Source of the DNA: Phytophthora colocasiae
Taxonomy: Eukaryota; Oomycota; Peronosporomycetes; Peronosporales; Peronosporaceae
Reading direction: 5' to 3'
NCBI GenBank assembly: GCA_018806915.1
Contig: JAGKQI010000100.1
Coordinates: 1,302,001-1,366,000, forward strand
DNA: 64,000 bases
The notes beneath the pieces are model-generated. The model had not been told where the DNA came from. It searched no databases and worked only from the letters and a program-made list of their open reading frames with translations. Shown piece by piece: positions 20,882-32,028 of this stretch. Position numbers and translations under genes: made by a program. The number at the start of each line of letters is the position of its first letter. The first letter of the stretch is position 1.

Positions 20882-23737
20882 TTACCAAACGATGGATCTT
20901 ACTACTGAACGGCTAGCTCCGACGGCACCAGTTCTCTCGTCAGGACTTGGCTCTTCTTGATCTTCGCTTGCACGTTGACTGCTCTTTAGTTTGTATAGTT
21001 CAGAACTCGTACGGGTCTTTCCTCTCTGCGAGAAGAGCTTCTTGGGGAGGTAGTAGCGATGATATTTCTCCCAACAAGTCCAGGTAGTTTGTGGGCATGC
21101 GTAGGGTTTGTCGGAGACATGTACATTCTGGCAAAGGCAGACGTTGTGTAACACGCAAACAACCGTGACTTCAGTAGCATAGCGCTCTTCCCAACGGGAA
21201 ACGACGCACTTCCTCCGCTTGCGATTCATGTCGGTGAAAAACTGCTTTGAGGAGACAACCGAACACCTATTTTGGGGACTTCCAGAGCTTGCCATACCAT
21301 TTGTTGTCTGGGCAATCCATACCGTGCTCGACGGAGATGCCTGTTCCGAAATATCTTCGCTTGGGACGCTGTCAGCGTAGAACATTAGGCGCTCACTGGG
21401 TGCCTCCTTCCACTTCCCAGACAACAACTCGGAACACAGCTGAACAACGAAGTCTCGGTGTGGATCACGCGCCTTACTCAGATCCAGTGCCAGCCTCCGC
21501 GTTAAATACGCATTAGCTCTAGCAACATCGATGAGCGCTAATGCAAGCTTCTTGTGCCACTTTTTGAACGAGTGACCGTCCGACAGCGAAAACCGGGCAC
21601 AAATTTGATCAAGACGATCCACACCCTGCATACTGGCGTTGTATTCCTTGATGCACGTCGGTGCTGAAAAGCTTCGTTTTTCTGCTCGCACTTGTCGGGT
21701 TACTGTAGTGATAGACGACGGGTCTGCGTTTGATATCACCGTCACGATGGAGCTGTCATACCAAGACGCTGCAACGAGTGAGTGATCGACGGAAACTCCT
21801 TGGCGAGAGTTACCACGGGAACAATCTTTCTTCTCCAAGAGTACATGACGCGGAAAGTGTGAACTTGTCTTCCGCACCGTCCCGCGAGCGTAGAGTCCCT
21901 TGATACGTAGTGCCATCAGCAACTGTACTGAAGTGTAGTAATTATCGGAGTTGATGATCCGACGGGTGGAATACAGCGGGCGAACCACTTCTAGTACACA
22001 CTTCCGAATTGAGGACATCTCTGCAACTTCATCACTCAATCTCTGAGCCTCTTCCATCGACAAAACCCCTTCCAGACGCTCCGTGATATTGCTCGCGCAA
22101 TGCAATCGAAAATTTAACGAAATCCAACTCGTAGCGCAGCACAACATGTAGATTCGGAAGTGATACTTCCCCGTCGGCTTCATCGGATTATATACAATGA
22201 GTGGCTTGCCGTACTTTGACCGACAAGCGACGCTGGCTTCGTCAAGTGCAACGTTGCGGCCGATCTCCACATATTTCGCCCCGGTAGTCTTCAAAAGGTT
22301 CAGCAATGGACGGATCCTTGCAGCCTGATCACGAGTGCCCGAGTTGGTTTCAACACATTGGAAGCAGAAAACCTTCCGCAGGATTTTGAACCGACGCAGT
22401 GGCATCACGTCGTCGAGCCCAACCGATGATCCACCCAAGATCGAGTTCTCTATTTGTGTACCCCAGTAGTTAGCGTATTCGCCTTTGTCGATAAGAGCCA
22501 TGTAGAGTAGGATCCCCAAAAATATCATGACTTCATCTAGGGTAAACGGTGTCCCGACTGCGATGCTGTTTTGACGAGCATAGGCATTCGTCTCTCCAAC
22601 AACCTGCTGCCAGAACGAAACCGGAACGTACGCGAAAAAACTTGACGATGCGGAGTGCTAAAAGATATGTTTGAATTCTGGTCGCAACCGTGACTTCGTA
22701 GATCCGTCAGCATGTTGATACAGATCTAAGGGAGCGTCACACTTTGCTTCAGGCTCAAATCGGATGCTTTTGATAGCCTCTACCTCTGCTAGTGAGATTG
22801 GAAGTTCAACCGGTGGCTCGTAGGACTCCATGTACTCCTCCATGAGGTCGGTGTCGTCATCAACATGGACATCCTCGCCATCACCAACAGCGCACAAGCG
22901 GCCCCATCCAACACCAGTAGAGCGCCCGTGTAAAGCACGATAGTTTGTGTTGCCTCGCTGCACGGCGCTAAGAGTCAGGGTTTCCACGTGGTTTTGGAAC
23001 TGCGAATCCAACCAGTTTATCTGGAACAACGACTGCTTCAATACTCGGCAAACTCTTCCAACCAGGTACGCACTCCCGACGCCAACGTATTTCTTCTTCT
23101 GCGTAATAAATCCCTCCTTCGAAGGAGAAAATGCAACGAGTGTGTCTACATACATAGCCAACACTGACGGTAACGTTTTTTTCTGGGTAGCAGAGCCTTT
23201 GGTTGTCGGTGCATTACATGTTGCGACTGCAGGGCGTGGCGTAGCTGGTGATGCCTCACCAGGCGCTACCGTTGAATCGGTTGCCAGTGCGACAGCGGCT
23301 GGAATTGATGGCGGTCTCGTAGTGGCAACAGGCCCGCGTTCTTCAACACCTGCTAATGGGATCGTTGGTGAGGCTTCATCAACAGTGGCTTCTTCAGCCA
23401 AGACTTGATCGAGACTTCTTCTGGAGGGGGCCTTGCGTTTGGAAGTTACGGAGACTGGTTCTGGTTGGCGGCTTCGTTTGACGCCTGGTTGTGGAGGCTT
23501 TGGCTTGTTCTTTGAGCCTTTTGGGCGGCCTCGCTTCCGCTTAGCAGGCCCACCGGTATTTTCTTCTTCGTTGTTTGTCTCTAGCCTGGCTGTGCTGGCT
23601 GGGTTTTGCTCTTGTGCCGTCTGCATGCTGGTCATATCTTCGCCTGCCGTTGGTGCTTTAGAGTGAGTATCGGTGAGGACAATGACAGCGTTCTCTGCAT
23701 CGCGACTTGCCTCGGATCCTTGCCGACATGTTGCCAT
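20882..23737 (-). pseudogene. piggyBac transposase, one in-frame stop
   Basis: A single frame runs from ATG 23737 to the stop at 20882, 951 sense positions, broken only by TAG at 22660-22658. Upstream of the stop is a basic, low-complexity region with an AT-hook (KRKRGRPKGSKNK); downstream is the DDE_Tnp_1_7 fold. N-terminal signature SFWQQVVGETNAYA lies just after the stop, so the TAG truncates the catalytic half. The three acidic residues are D in NVALDEAS (codon near 22243), D in INSDNYYTS (21946) and D in MQGVDRLDQ (21619). The C-terminus has a Cys-rich cluster (CVLHNVCLCQNVH, CPQTTWTC) as in piggyBac. A cut-and-paste enzyme acting at TTAA. TAG could be a recent mutation, a readthrough codon or a sequencing error; if only the second half is made, it would start at an internal Met. 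Confidence 0.9.
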
Positions 23738-24485
23738 CTCAAATGGCGCCAAACGCTTTCTTGCGGGATTGAATTGTGTCAAAAAGGAAAACGCATTGCG
23801 TCCGTCGCCTTTCTATAAAGTTGTACAAGATCAGATTCGATAGAATAACACAGTAAAATATCATTTTATATCATTTTAAAAGGAAGGTGATAGAATTTCA
23901 ATATTCCATACTGAAACCAAGTCATTTACCACATTCATTACTAAAACGTACTCAAGTGCAAAACTGGCTTCCACGTCCAAACACAGGCCTATTGTTGATA
24001 CATCTACGCCGTAAATATAATGCTCCTAGCTAGTAGCTAAGCTACACCCTACATTACCTAAGACGAAGAAGTGCACTGGCAGCGTACACGGTGTCCGAGG
24101 TCCAGCTCAAGCGGTGCCGTAAGGAATAGAGCGGGACTCGTAATTTATCTTGTATCCACCTCTGTCTGTCTCTGGTTTTTGTGCATTGCGTAAACAAGCT
24201 GATTCACAGCTTGACCAATGAAAAAACTCGCCGTCAACTTTGCTCATCAATTCAAAATATCAGCCAATGAAAAAAATGCTAAAAAAATACTGAAGAGAGT
24301 ACCGTGGCTTATGAAGGGGGGCAAAATGCCCCACTTCATCTTCCAATCAACAGCTGTGCAGAAAGGCTCTGATCAGGCAAGTACCGTGCTTTATGAAGGG
24401 GGGCAAAATGCCCCACTTGATTTATTAACATGCTAACTTTGTATACCATAGTAGCCAAAGAGAATAGGCTGTGTTCGCGAAAGGG
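23738..24485. other. Noncoding right arm of the piggyBac element
   Basis: About 750 bp between the transposase start and the right TTAA. It contains the presumed transposase promoter, a direct repeat of a left-arm motif near 23914, and the two hairpin repeats. No gene is visible. Confidence 0.6.
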
Positions 24486-24529
24486 TTAATTTGAAGCAAA
24501 ATTATCCTCTCAAGATCACCTTCAAACGC

Positions 24530-26694
24530 GTTCATTCTTGCGAGCCGGGATAGTCAAAACTCGTATCGACGTAGCCAGCGTTGCTCTCAGTTTCTCCGTC
24601 CCGGTCCCCATCGGATTCTTCTTCATCGTCACTGGAGCTCGAACTAGCATCGTTCTCGTCCGATATCGCCAATGATCCTCCTTCATCATCGCTGTCGTTG
24701 CCACCTTCCTTCCTTTAAACGTCACCCCATCAAATACAACTTCCGGAATGGATGAGTTATCCTCGCAGTTGGAATACTTGAACACGAGTTTGCGAATCTT
24801 TTCCCGTTTTAAGCCTGTTTCGCCGGTCCGAATGGATAAGCTTGTGAATACTCCAACTTCGTTCTGTAGCCGCCGACGATGTTGGCATCGTGAAAATACG
24901 TCTGGCTATCTCAAACAGATGCGGGTAGTCGTCACGATTAGTTCCCCACCACTGTAGAGGCTCCGACATGGCTGCTTCTTCGCGGTCCTCGATTGACGAA
25001 TCCCGTTTACGATTCATAAACCCTCAGCCTCTCGACTTGAGTACTTGATCTATTCTGCAGAGTACCCCAGGCGTTGAGCGACCATGCAGATCTCTCTCAA
25101 TGTATTTTTGCGATCACCATTCTCAAAATCGGTTGTATGCTTGGTTTGATCAAGCATGAATGCAATTCCCATCGTGTCGGTGTGCAAAAACTTCCACCTC
25201 TTTTTGATAGCAGCTAAAATACCCTGTGCCGTCTCCGCCAAATATTTGGGGTTGCAATCGATAGGGTCCCGAAGTAGCTCCACAAACTTCCAGTACACCA
25301 TCCAAATGCAGCACCCGTCACTCTCGAACAGTGCAATACCCTTAATGATGGGCTCCAGCAGCTTCATCACTCTCTTTCCTTGCTTCCAAAAGTTTTCGTC
25401 TTTCACAAGTGCCTCCATGTGTTGATAAGTGTTTTTGTGGACTTGCGCTTTTCCCGCTGCTTCCGTCGACGTGACTCGCATTCCTTGGGCCTACCAAACT
25501 GCTCCAAAAACCGACCATCATTAAAAATCTTTGTGATGGCCTCTTTGTTGTAGATCACGCTCGCGATGCAGTTATAATTGGAGTACCAGCGGGTCTCACA
25601 AGGCATCTTCAAGCTTAAAGTCGTCTCGCTTTCGAAGTCGGCTGTATGCACGTTGTTCGTCCGTAAACCTCGCCAGAAGCAACGGCTTCGTCAAGAAATA
25701 CCCAGCCAAGGCAGAAGCAGTTTTTGAGACTTGTGCTACGGCTGGTAGTTCCTTAATATCTCCCAGCAGCAAGTTCAATGTGTGGGCACCACAGCCCGAA
25801 CAAAACACGCCACGCGTATTTTCAAGGATCTCCCAGGCCTTCACCATGTTGGAAGCATTGTCCGTTGTCACCGATGCGACCTTGCCTTTTCCAATTAGCC
25901 TTTCAATATCGCCAATCACTTTGCCAACTTGTTGTGCTATATATTTGCCCTAGGATTGCGATCCAGGCGCAATAGACGTCCAGAATATTGGTGGCATATT
26001 CGGAGCAACAAGCACGAAGTTGACGATCTTCTCCCGTCTTGGGTTGGACCAACCATCAGATGTAAGGGCGACGTACGGGTGGTTTTTCAGCAATGATACA
26101 ATCTTCTCCTTCTCTCTTTCGTAGGACTCATCAAGAAGACGCTCGCTTACGAGCTGGCGAGATGGGACCGTAAGGCCACCACGCCCAAGCAGCGCTAAAC
26201 GTTTGAACGTGGGATGGTCGACAATTCGAAATGCACTTCCGGTGCAGTACACGAAATCTGCCACGACCCGGCTGAAATCCTCTTGAGAGGGCAAGGGATT
26301 TTCATCCTGTAGACACTGAGTCAACGCTGCTACGGCGAGACTTCCGGTTTTCTTTGTCTTGCGAGATTCGAACCCATTGATCCCTTTCGCTTGCTGTCCA
26401 GCTCACGCGCTCTTGTAGTATATGACGGCAAAGCTTGTGTGGTTTCGGGTTCATGATCTTTTCAGGGCTGCGCTTGCAACTAGCTTTATCCAGTTGCGCC
26501 TTGTTCTTCGTTGTGTCATACTGGAAATTACTCCATACATCACCTGCTGGCCTTCCACCCATAGCACTGCATGGCATAACAACGTTAGATTTTAGTAGAA
26601 GCGCCACTACGAGCTCGTCACCTCTTGCAGCCGGCAACAGGTGCAAGTTGCAGGTTTGAATTTGCCCAGCGTGAACTTGAAGTGAAAAACCCAA
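24530..26694 (-). pseudogene. hAT transposase, frameshifted
   Basis: Five minus-strand pieces in order make one hAT transposase: an N-terminal BED-like region (VWSNFQYD, KPHKLCRHI near 26450), the catalytic start (VALTSDGWSNPRREK near 26060), TTDNASNMVKAWEIL near 25870 with the CAHTLNLLL-type GCGAHTLNLLLGDI, the helical insertion, and the C-terminal dimerisation domain (MPTSSAATERSWSIHK near 24870). An acidic tail ends near 24530. Frame changes near 26310, 25930, 25590, 25040 and 24770 disable it. The N-terminal 390 bp recur in the tandem array units 2 and 3, cut at the same base (26303). I did not find the element's ends. Confidence 0.85.
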
Positions 26695-26989
26695 ATTTAA
26701 GAAAATAAGTGTCTAAATGACTGAAAAGAGAGACAGGCGGTCATTTAGGCCATCTATTTGTAAATAATTGCATTAGCCAACCAAATGGCTGCAAGCAATA
26801 ATTATGTTAAATTGATTGCAATTATTGTGTTACCAATTGATTTTTCGGAAACCCTGTCCATGGACAACTACGAAGATGACGACTCGTCATCATTGACGAG
26901 ATACGCGTTAGGACCTACCAAGGAGCACATGACAAACGCGAGTACATACGCGCAAACTCCTGCTGATCCGAGCACTTTCCACTACTCCT

Positions 26990-27345
26990 ACGCGCCCAGC
27001 AATTGAGAACGCGCTAGCTCAGGCCATGCACTTACTGCGACTTTTCCCTACTGACAGTGACATCTGTATTCGCTACATCATCCCGACATTTCAGTTACTC
27101 TCGGGACAGTACCAAGAACGCCTACGACTTTATCAAGTGGTGGCTCACAACCGCGGAGAAAGACGACTACGACTTTTACAACAAGGAGTTGCCGTATCTC
27201 GACATCCACGGCGCCGACATGACGGAAGAGCTACCGGATATCAAAAACAACTCATGAGTTCTATCGCGTACATCAAGATGATATTGGTCAAAGGAGTTCA
27301 AGAGACCATGAAGATACACGCACAGGTTCGAGAGCTCCGCGACGT
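26990..27345 (+). pseudogene. MYND-family gene remnant (unit 1), body only
   Basis: Two frames give AIENALAQAMHLLRL, then AYDFIKWWLTTAEKDDYDF, ELPYLDIHGADMTEELPDI and AYIKMILVKGVQET, the central body of the MYND proteins at 44.2 and 56.7 kb. The MYND finger itself is missing, and small indels break the frame. Units 2 and 3 carry the same remnant. Confidence 0.8.
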
Positions 27346-27750
27346 TAAAAAGGAATACAAGTAGCAGCTCTGAAGAAGTGAAGATATAGACGATTCGCGG
27401 GGGTAAATAATCCTTGGTTATTCTGTCGAATCTTAACTTCCTCGAATCGGTGAATCACTACCATTTTCCTTAAACAAATGTCGGCTACTGACTCAGAGCT
27501 ACCAGCATTATCGTTATATATAGAATATAAATTATTCTGAGCGAGAAAGAGAAATTACGGATATCTCTAGAAGTTGCAACGTTCGTGGACATCCAGATGA
27601 ATTCAATACCCTCAAACAAACTCAAAACAAACGTTCAGAACCTACCACAGCCAAATACACAACAATGGATAGAAAAAGTCAGAGCACTTGGTATGGCAAA
27701 GATCACATGTTACTTGTTCAGGACTGACACGTTCGCAGAAGAAATGGTTT

Positions 27751-28197
27751 CTAGCGATTGTTCGCGCGCAACACCGCCATCTTTGCCGCTTGCTTAGCCT
27801 GCTTGTTCCCACTGATGTACGCGTCACGCAAGGCAAGCAATGCGCTGGCCTTGGCTTGCGAGACAGATGATTGACCCATAGCAATTTTCGCATAAGTAGT
27901 TCCCCAGTCACTTGCAATATCTTCAAGCTTCGCCACGATAGCGCTGGACAAAGGGCTGCGTTCTTCCAACTCATCTTCGTCACGAGTAGCGAAACCACGT
28001 TTCTGATCGTCCACGGAGTCCTCAGACTCGTCTTCTTCCTCATTGACGGGGTACTCGTAGCTCCTCAGAAGTCTCTGACTCGGGTTGCTCTGCACCATCT
28101 TGGAGATCTTGGCCTGGTTGGAAGTGGCAACAGCAACCGTGTTGCTTGCGAAAAGGAAGGACGCTGCGGCGATCACCAGAACTTGAGAGAGACGCAT
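27751..28197 (-). CDS. RXLR-dEER effector, unit 1
   Basis: 148 residues. Residues 1-24 are a signal peptide (MRLSQVLVIAAASFLF and small residues after). RLLR stands at 42-45 and EER at 78-80, with an acidic stretch (NEEEDESED) between: the layout of oomycete host-targeted effectors. The C-terminal 68 residues are alpha-helical and Ala-rich, without an obvious W or Y motif. RXLR proteins are secreted and enter plant cells; the target is unknown. The start ATG at 28197 is chosen because the signal peptide begins there; the longer upstream frame is not needed. Units 1 and 3 differ at residues 64-65 (DQ here, VK in the others). A near-consensus core promoter lies 32 nt upstream, and a mariner element 135 bp upstream. 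Confidence 0.93.
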   Translation of the reverse strand: MRLSQVLVIAAASFLFASNTVAVATSNQAKISKMVQSNPSQRLLRSYEYPVNEEEDESEDSVDDQKRGFATRDEDELEERSPLSSAIVAKLEDIASDWGTTYAKIAMGQSSVSQAKASALLALRDAYISGNKQAKQAAKMAVLRANNR

Positions 28198-28228
28198 GTC
28201 GTTTATTGTTCGGTTGGAGGACGAAGGA

Positions 28229-28244
28229 AAATTGCGAAGTGAGG
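28229..28244 (-). promoter_or_regulatory. Oomycete core promoter upstream of effector, unit 1
   Basis: Minus-strand CCTCACTTCGCAATTT agrees with the 16-nt oomycete core promoter GCTCATTYYNCAWTTT at 14 of 16 positions by my count. It lies 31 nt before the effector ATG. The same sequence is at 33569-33584 and 38920-38935. Confidence 0.75.
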
Positions 28245-28262
28245 ATCGCACAACACTGTTGT

Positions 28263-28285
28263 GGGCACTGTTGACAACAGTGCCC
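28263..28285. promoter_or_regulatory. Dyad element GGGCACTGTT-GAC-AACAGTGCCC, unit 1
   Basis: Two perfect 10-bp inverted arms with a 3-bp spacer lie about 18 bp upstream of the core promoter and 47 bp from the mariner insertion. A dimeric regulator site is possible but unproven. Identical copies are at 33603-33625 and 38954-38976. Confidence 0.5.
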
Positions 28286-28332
28286 TGTCGCCACAACGTC
28301 TGTACAAGTTGTGTGTCATTGGCTGACTGATA

Positions 28333-29919
28333 CACTCCGCGACAAATTAATCCGGCCACCCCTACTTTTGGCCGCTACTCAGTCAATTTTTATGGTATCG
28401 GGTTGCTGTTTGAGTATGATCTGTCTGATGTACGACAGACTTGTGTTAACAACCGCAGTTTTGCGGTTTGAAGCATACCTCACATACAACAAACTGAAAA
28501 GCACATCCGTCCCAACTTCCGGCCACCTATCACCATACAAATTGTCATATAGTTGTATCACAATGATAGCTGCATTTGTGAATTGATAGACCTGCAAGCT
28601 CATCCAACCATTGAGAATTCCACAGCGGCGGTGGGGAGCGCGTAGTAGCTTGGTGCTGAGAATCATTTGCAATTTAGCCGTGGCATGGCACCGTGGTTGA
28701 GTGAGGAAGAGCGCGGGCGCATTTGCGGATTAAGAGAAGGCGGACTATCTTTTCGGGCTATTGCGAAAAAGTTGCGTTCTCGTGACGCTGTCGAGCGTGC
28801 GCTGATGCCTCGTCATGTTCGTGGTCGCCCTGGTCGTAAGCCAGTCGTGTCCGAGAGGCCTGCGCGCCGGTTGCTCCGCACTGCTGCCGCCGGGGACAAG
28901 ACAGCAGTCCAGGTGAAGAACGAGTGCGAGTGCAAGTGCTCACACCGGACCGTGCAGCGGATCTCTTTCTGGCGTAGACTGGCTAGTCTACACCAAAATG
29001 GAGAATACTCTGCCTTTAACCGCTGCTCACAAAGCTCACCGTTTGTCTTGGGCCACGGAAATGGTAGTGACGCCAAGGGCACAGTGGAGAGTATTATCTT
29101 TCGGACGAAAAGAAATTCAATCTAGATGGACCTGATGGAATGCAACACTACTGGCATGACGTGCGCCGTCCCGCACGAACGACGGTGCGACGACAGAATG
29201 GAGGGGTTCGGTGATGATTTGGGGGCTTTAGCGTCAAAGGAAAGTCCAAGCTTGTTGTGCTTGTTGGACGGCAGGCCTCTGCGCACTACCTCAATACTGT
29301 GTCAGAGTTTTTACTGCCTTTTGCACACCTACACTACGGTGTTGACTACATCTACCAACAAGACAATGCCGCCATTCACACCTCCATGGAAACTAGAGAC
29401 TTCTTCGACGAGCAGGGCATTCACGTCCTCGATTGGCCTGCACGATCACCGGATCTAAAACCCGATAGAAAACTTGTGGGCACTGATGGCTCGGAGAGTT
29501 TATCCCAATGGACGCCAATATGCATCTGCGCCGGAACTAACAGCAGCAATTTTAGATGCTTGGGACTCTATAGACGTGTCGACACTTGAGAAGCTCATTG
29601 AGTCCATGCCGCGACGCTGCATCGAGGTGATAGAGAAGAAAGGAGCGAAACTCCACTACTAATTCACAAATGCAGCTATCATTGTGATACAACTATATGA
29701 CAATTTGTATGGTGATAGGTGGCCGGAAGTTGGGACGGATGTGCTTTTCAGTTTGTTGTATGTGAGGTATGCTTCAAACCGCAAAACTGCGGTTGTTAAC
29801 ACAAGTCCTGGGCTCTGTCGTACATCAGACAGATCATACTCAAACAGCAACCCGATACCATAAAATTGACTGAGTAGCGGCCAAAAGTAGGGGTGGCCGG
29901 ATTAATTTGTCGCGGAGTG
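28333..29919 (+). mobile_element. Tc1/mariner element, unit 1 (decayed transposase)
   Basis: TA duplications at 28331-28332 and 29920-29921 flank inverted ends CACTCCGCGACAAATTAATC. The terminal inverted repeats are about 250-260 bp. The transposase (28685-29662) matches the intact one in unit 2 but is broken by several one- or two-base indels, many in homopolymers, so either decay or sequence error. Confidence 0.95.
28685..29662 (+). pseudogene. Tc1-type transposase, unit 1, frameshifted
   Basis: Same protein as at 34033-35016 in pieces: MAPWLSEEERGRI at the start, YIYQQDNAAIHTS near 29355, then a frame change before the last acidic residue. At least four indels relative to unit 2 (for example near 28768, 28965, 29205 and 29460). 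Confidence 0.9.
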
Positions 29920-29921
29920 TA

Positions 29922-31190
29922 GACAGCTACAATTACGATACATGTACCCTAGCCACTCCGAAGTAATCGGAGAATAAACATTTTCTCCTGTACACACATA
30001 CTCCGCAGACCTGCAGGCATTCCAGAATATCATCCAAGGGAAACCGGCAAATAGATAGGTAGATACCAACTAATGCCACCGATGGCCCTAAATGTCGACC
30101 TGTAGACACTCTCCGCCCATGCCGACTTCAACACTCCCCAGACTTGTACATCTGCCTCCTTCGCCTATGTGCACAAGGTCGTGCAGCCTGGCCGAGGTTC
30201 TCATTGTGTACGTGCGGCTCGATGGGAGAATATAGAAACGTAGAAAATGAAAGATAACCCAATGTATGCGGAAGTTGAGCCACTCTAGCGATAAGATTCT
30301 TGTAAACGCGTTTACAATGTAAACTACACATATATAGAGAAAAATACCATGTTAGGTATGTAGTGTTACTACTCAATGATGGTACGGTACGGTAATCGGT
30401 GTGCGCGTTTTCATGTTTTACTCAATGATGGTTTTCGTGAAACACATACATACATAGCTTGATTGCGAACTGTTTATTATCTCGAGATCGGGTCGCGTTT
30501 TCTTTATCATCCATAGCTAACACTTAGTACTATTTTGGATCAGCTCGCTCATCAATGAAGCCATTGGCAATACTGTGCAGGATTGCTCCAATCCGATTTG
30601 AAATCCTAGAAGCCAGATCACTTCATTTTTTTGTGCGCCACGTTTTGATGCGCCATGAATTTCGGCCCCCTGATCATCAGGGCCGGATTCTACCATTTAA
30701 AAGCTGTGCTGACTCAGGGTGGGGCGCACTATTCTTCCGAGTTAAGAGAACCATATTTTTGCTCCGTGCTGTGCGTGGTTTATTGGCAGGACACGGCTTT
30801 ATAATTTCTAATACACATGTACAAGGCATGCCAGTTGCACGTCGTAGTTTGCCATCTGTACTTTTGAAAATTTTACACGATTGTAAGTTACCGTTCTACC
30901 TATCCAAGTTGAAACGTTATGAATACACTTCTACTACTACATGTACTGGTACAGTATCATACCATACATGTAGCGAGCTTCGTGTGATCGTACGATTTGA
31001 GCAACCTGAATCGGAAAAGAACGGGGCGGCGCGAATGGTTGACGGATGTAGCGGCCGTACTGTCAGTAGAGGTGGCGACGTTAGTGTTATCTCGATAACA
31101 CGAAAGTAACGTTAACGGTGTTAAGTTAGTCGCTAGATAACACGGGGTCATATTTGTATTTATCGTAACCAATTTGACTATTTATTGTAA
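29922..31190. other. Noncoding part of unit 1
   Basis: No gene that I can support. A plus-strand open frame at 30650-31109 is lost in unit 3 by a 2-bp deletion, so it is not under coding constraint. The segment recurs in units 2 and 3 (35277-36540, 39024-40290). Confidence 0.6.
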
Positions 31191-31290
31191 AAACATCAAA
31201 ATTTGTTTGCTTCTGTGGTGTAGATCAGCAACGTGAAGGCAAGTCTCTAGAAGGCAACCTGAGCCTTGAGAAGTACTAGAATAGTGCCCG

Positions 31291-31636
31291 TGAGCTGCAG
31301 TTGCAGACACCTCACGACTACGAGTACCTGAGGAAGAACGAGCGCTTCTGCGATACCACAACGACCAATGAACCATTGGTATCAACATCCCGACCGCAAA
31401 AAGTGTTTGAACTACTTGCAGCGGTATTTGAGCTAGGCAACTTGCAGTTTACAATGGAGAACGAAATTTGCGTCGCAGTTAGGAACGACTCAACCAGAGG
31501 AATGGAGCTGATCGCTTCTTTGCTCAAGGTACCCAAGGCACTGCTCACGAGTCAATTGTTCGTCATTCTTGCTGCTGCAACCATGAAGCTTGCGCGACTG
31601 GCCGGATCAGTTGGAGGGAATATCGATGCAGACAAG
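31291..31636 (+). pseudogene. Myosin motor-domain fragment, unit 1
   Basis: The reading ELQLQTPHDYEYLRK, then VFELLAAVFELGNLQF and ELIASLLKVPKALLTSQL matches the myosin head around the loop before the LLG/LGN helix (the usual form is LAAVLHLGN). Only about 90 residues of an 800-residue motor remain, so it is a fragment. It ends at the unit junction. Confidence 0.8.
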
Positions 31637-31640
31637 TTTT

Positions 31641-32028
31641 CATCCTGTAGACACTGAGTCAACGCTGCTACGGCGAGACTTCCGGTTTTCTTTGTCTTGC
31701 GAGATTCGAACCCATTGATCCCTTTCGCTTGCTGTCCAGCTCACGCGCTCTTGTAGTATATGACGGCAAAGCTTGTGTGGTTTCGGGTTCATGATCTTTT
31801 CAGGGCTGCGCTTGCAACTAGCTTTATCCAGTTGCGCCTTGTCTTCGTTGTGTCATACTGGAAATTACTCCATACATCACCTGCTGGCCTTCCACCCATA
31901 GCACTGCATGGCATAACAACGTTAGATTTTAGTAGAAGCGCCACTACGAGCTCGTCACCTCTTGCAGCCGGCAACAGGTGCAAGTTGCAGGTTTGAATTT
32001 GAGCGTGAACTTGAAGTGAAAAACCCAA
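31641..32028 (-). pseudogene. hAT N-terminal fragment, unit 2
   Basis: Near-identical to 26303-26694, holding only the BED-like N-terminus. The rest of the transposase is absent because the unit boundary cuts it. Confidence 0.9.

Larger units (their letters stand above)
17784..24416. repeat. Subterminal hairpin repeats of the piggyBac element
   Basis: Three copies: about 17784-17805 on the left and 24313-24340 and 24389-24420 on the right. Each has a G run, a short AT core and a C run (GGGGCAAAATGCCCC), so each can fold on itself. The arrangement of one copy at one end and two at the other is compatible with the asymmetric ends known for piggyBac. Confidence 0.8.
17723..24489. mobile_element. 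6.8-kb piggyBac transposon carrying a DOT1-like gene
   Basis: TTAA at 17723-17726 and 24486-24489 flank inverted ends CCCTTTCG (A or C) G. Inside is a piggyBac transposase on the minus strand and, on the plus strand, a DOT1-like methyltransferase and an NME7 remnant. Subterminal copies of a hairpin-forming block (GAAGGGGGGCAAAATGCCCC or close) occur once on the left (17784-17803) and twice on the right (about 24314 and 24396), the usual kind of transposase-binding array. A second pair (TGAAACYAAGTCATTTRCC near 18031 and 23914) repeats directly inside the ends. The element starts 11 bp after the smaller TTAA element ends. Cargo genes and transposase lie between the same two ends, so they would move together. 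Confidence 0.85.
26299..31636. repeat. Tandem array unit 1 (5.34 kb)
   Basis: First of three near-identical direct units. It begins with TTTTCATCCTG inside the hAT gene and ends with GATGCAGACAAG inside a myosin fragment. Contents in order: hAT N-terminal piece (-), MYND-family remnant (+), RXLR effector (-), Tc1/mariner insertion, about 1.3 kb with no gene, myosin motor fragment (+). Confidence 0.95.

Noticed and set aside
28198..28359. Effector start at the upstream ATG (28359)
   Set aside because: It would bury the signal peptide 54 residues inside and start inside the mariner element.
30660..30700. CAGGGCCGG near 30681 as a hAT terminal repeat
   Set aside because: I found no matching inverted end or 8-bp target duplication.
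30650..31109. Open frame on the plus strand in the array units
   Set aside because: A 2-bp deletion in unit 3 breaks it, so it is not conserved as protein. No motif.
26303..31636. CRISPR or phage-type repeat
   Set aside because: The tandem units are kilobase-size segmental duplications in a eukaryote, with no short spaced repeats.
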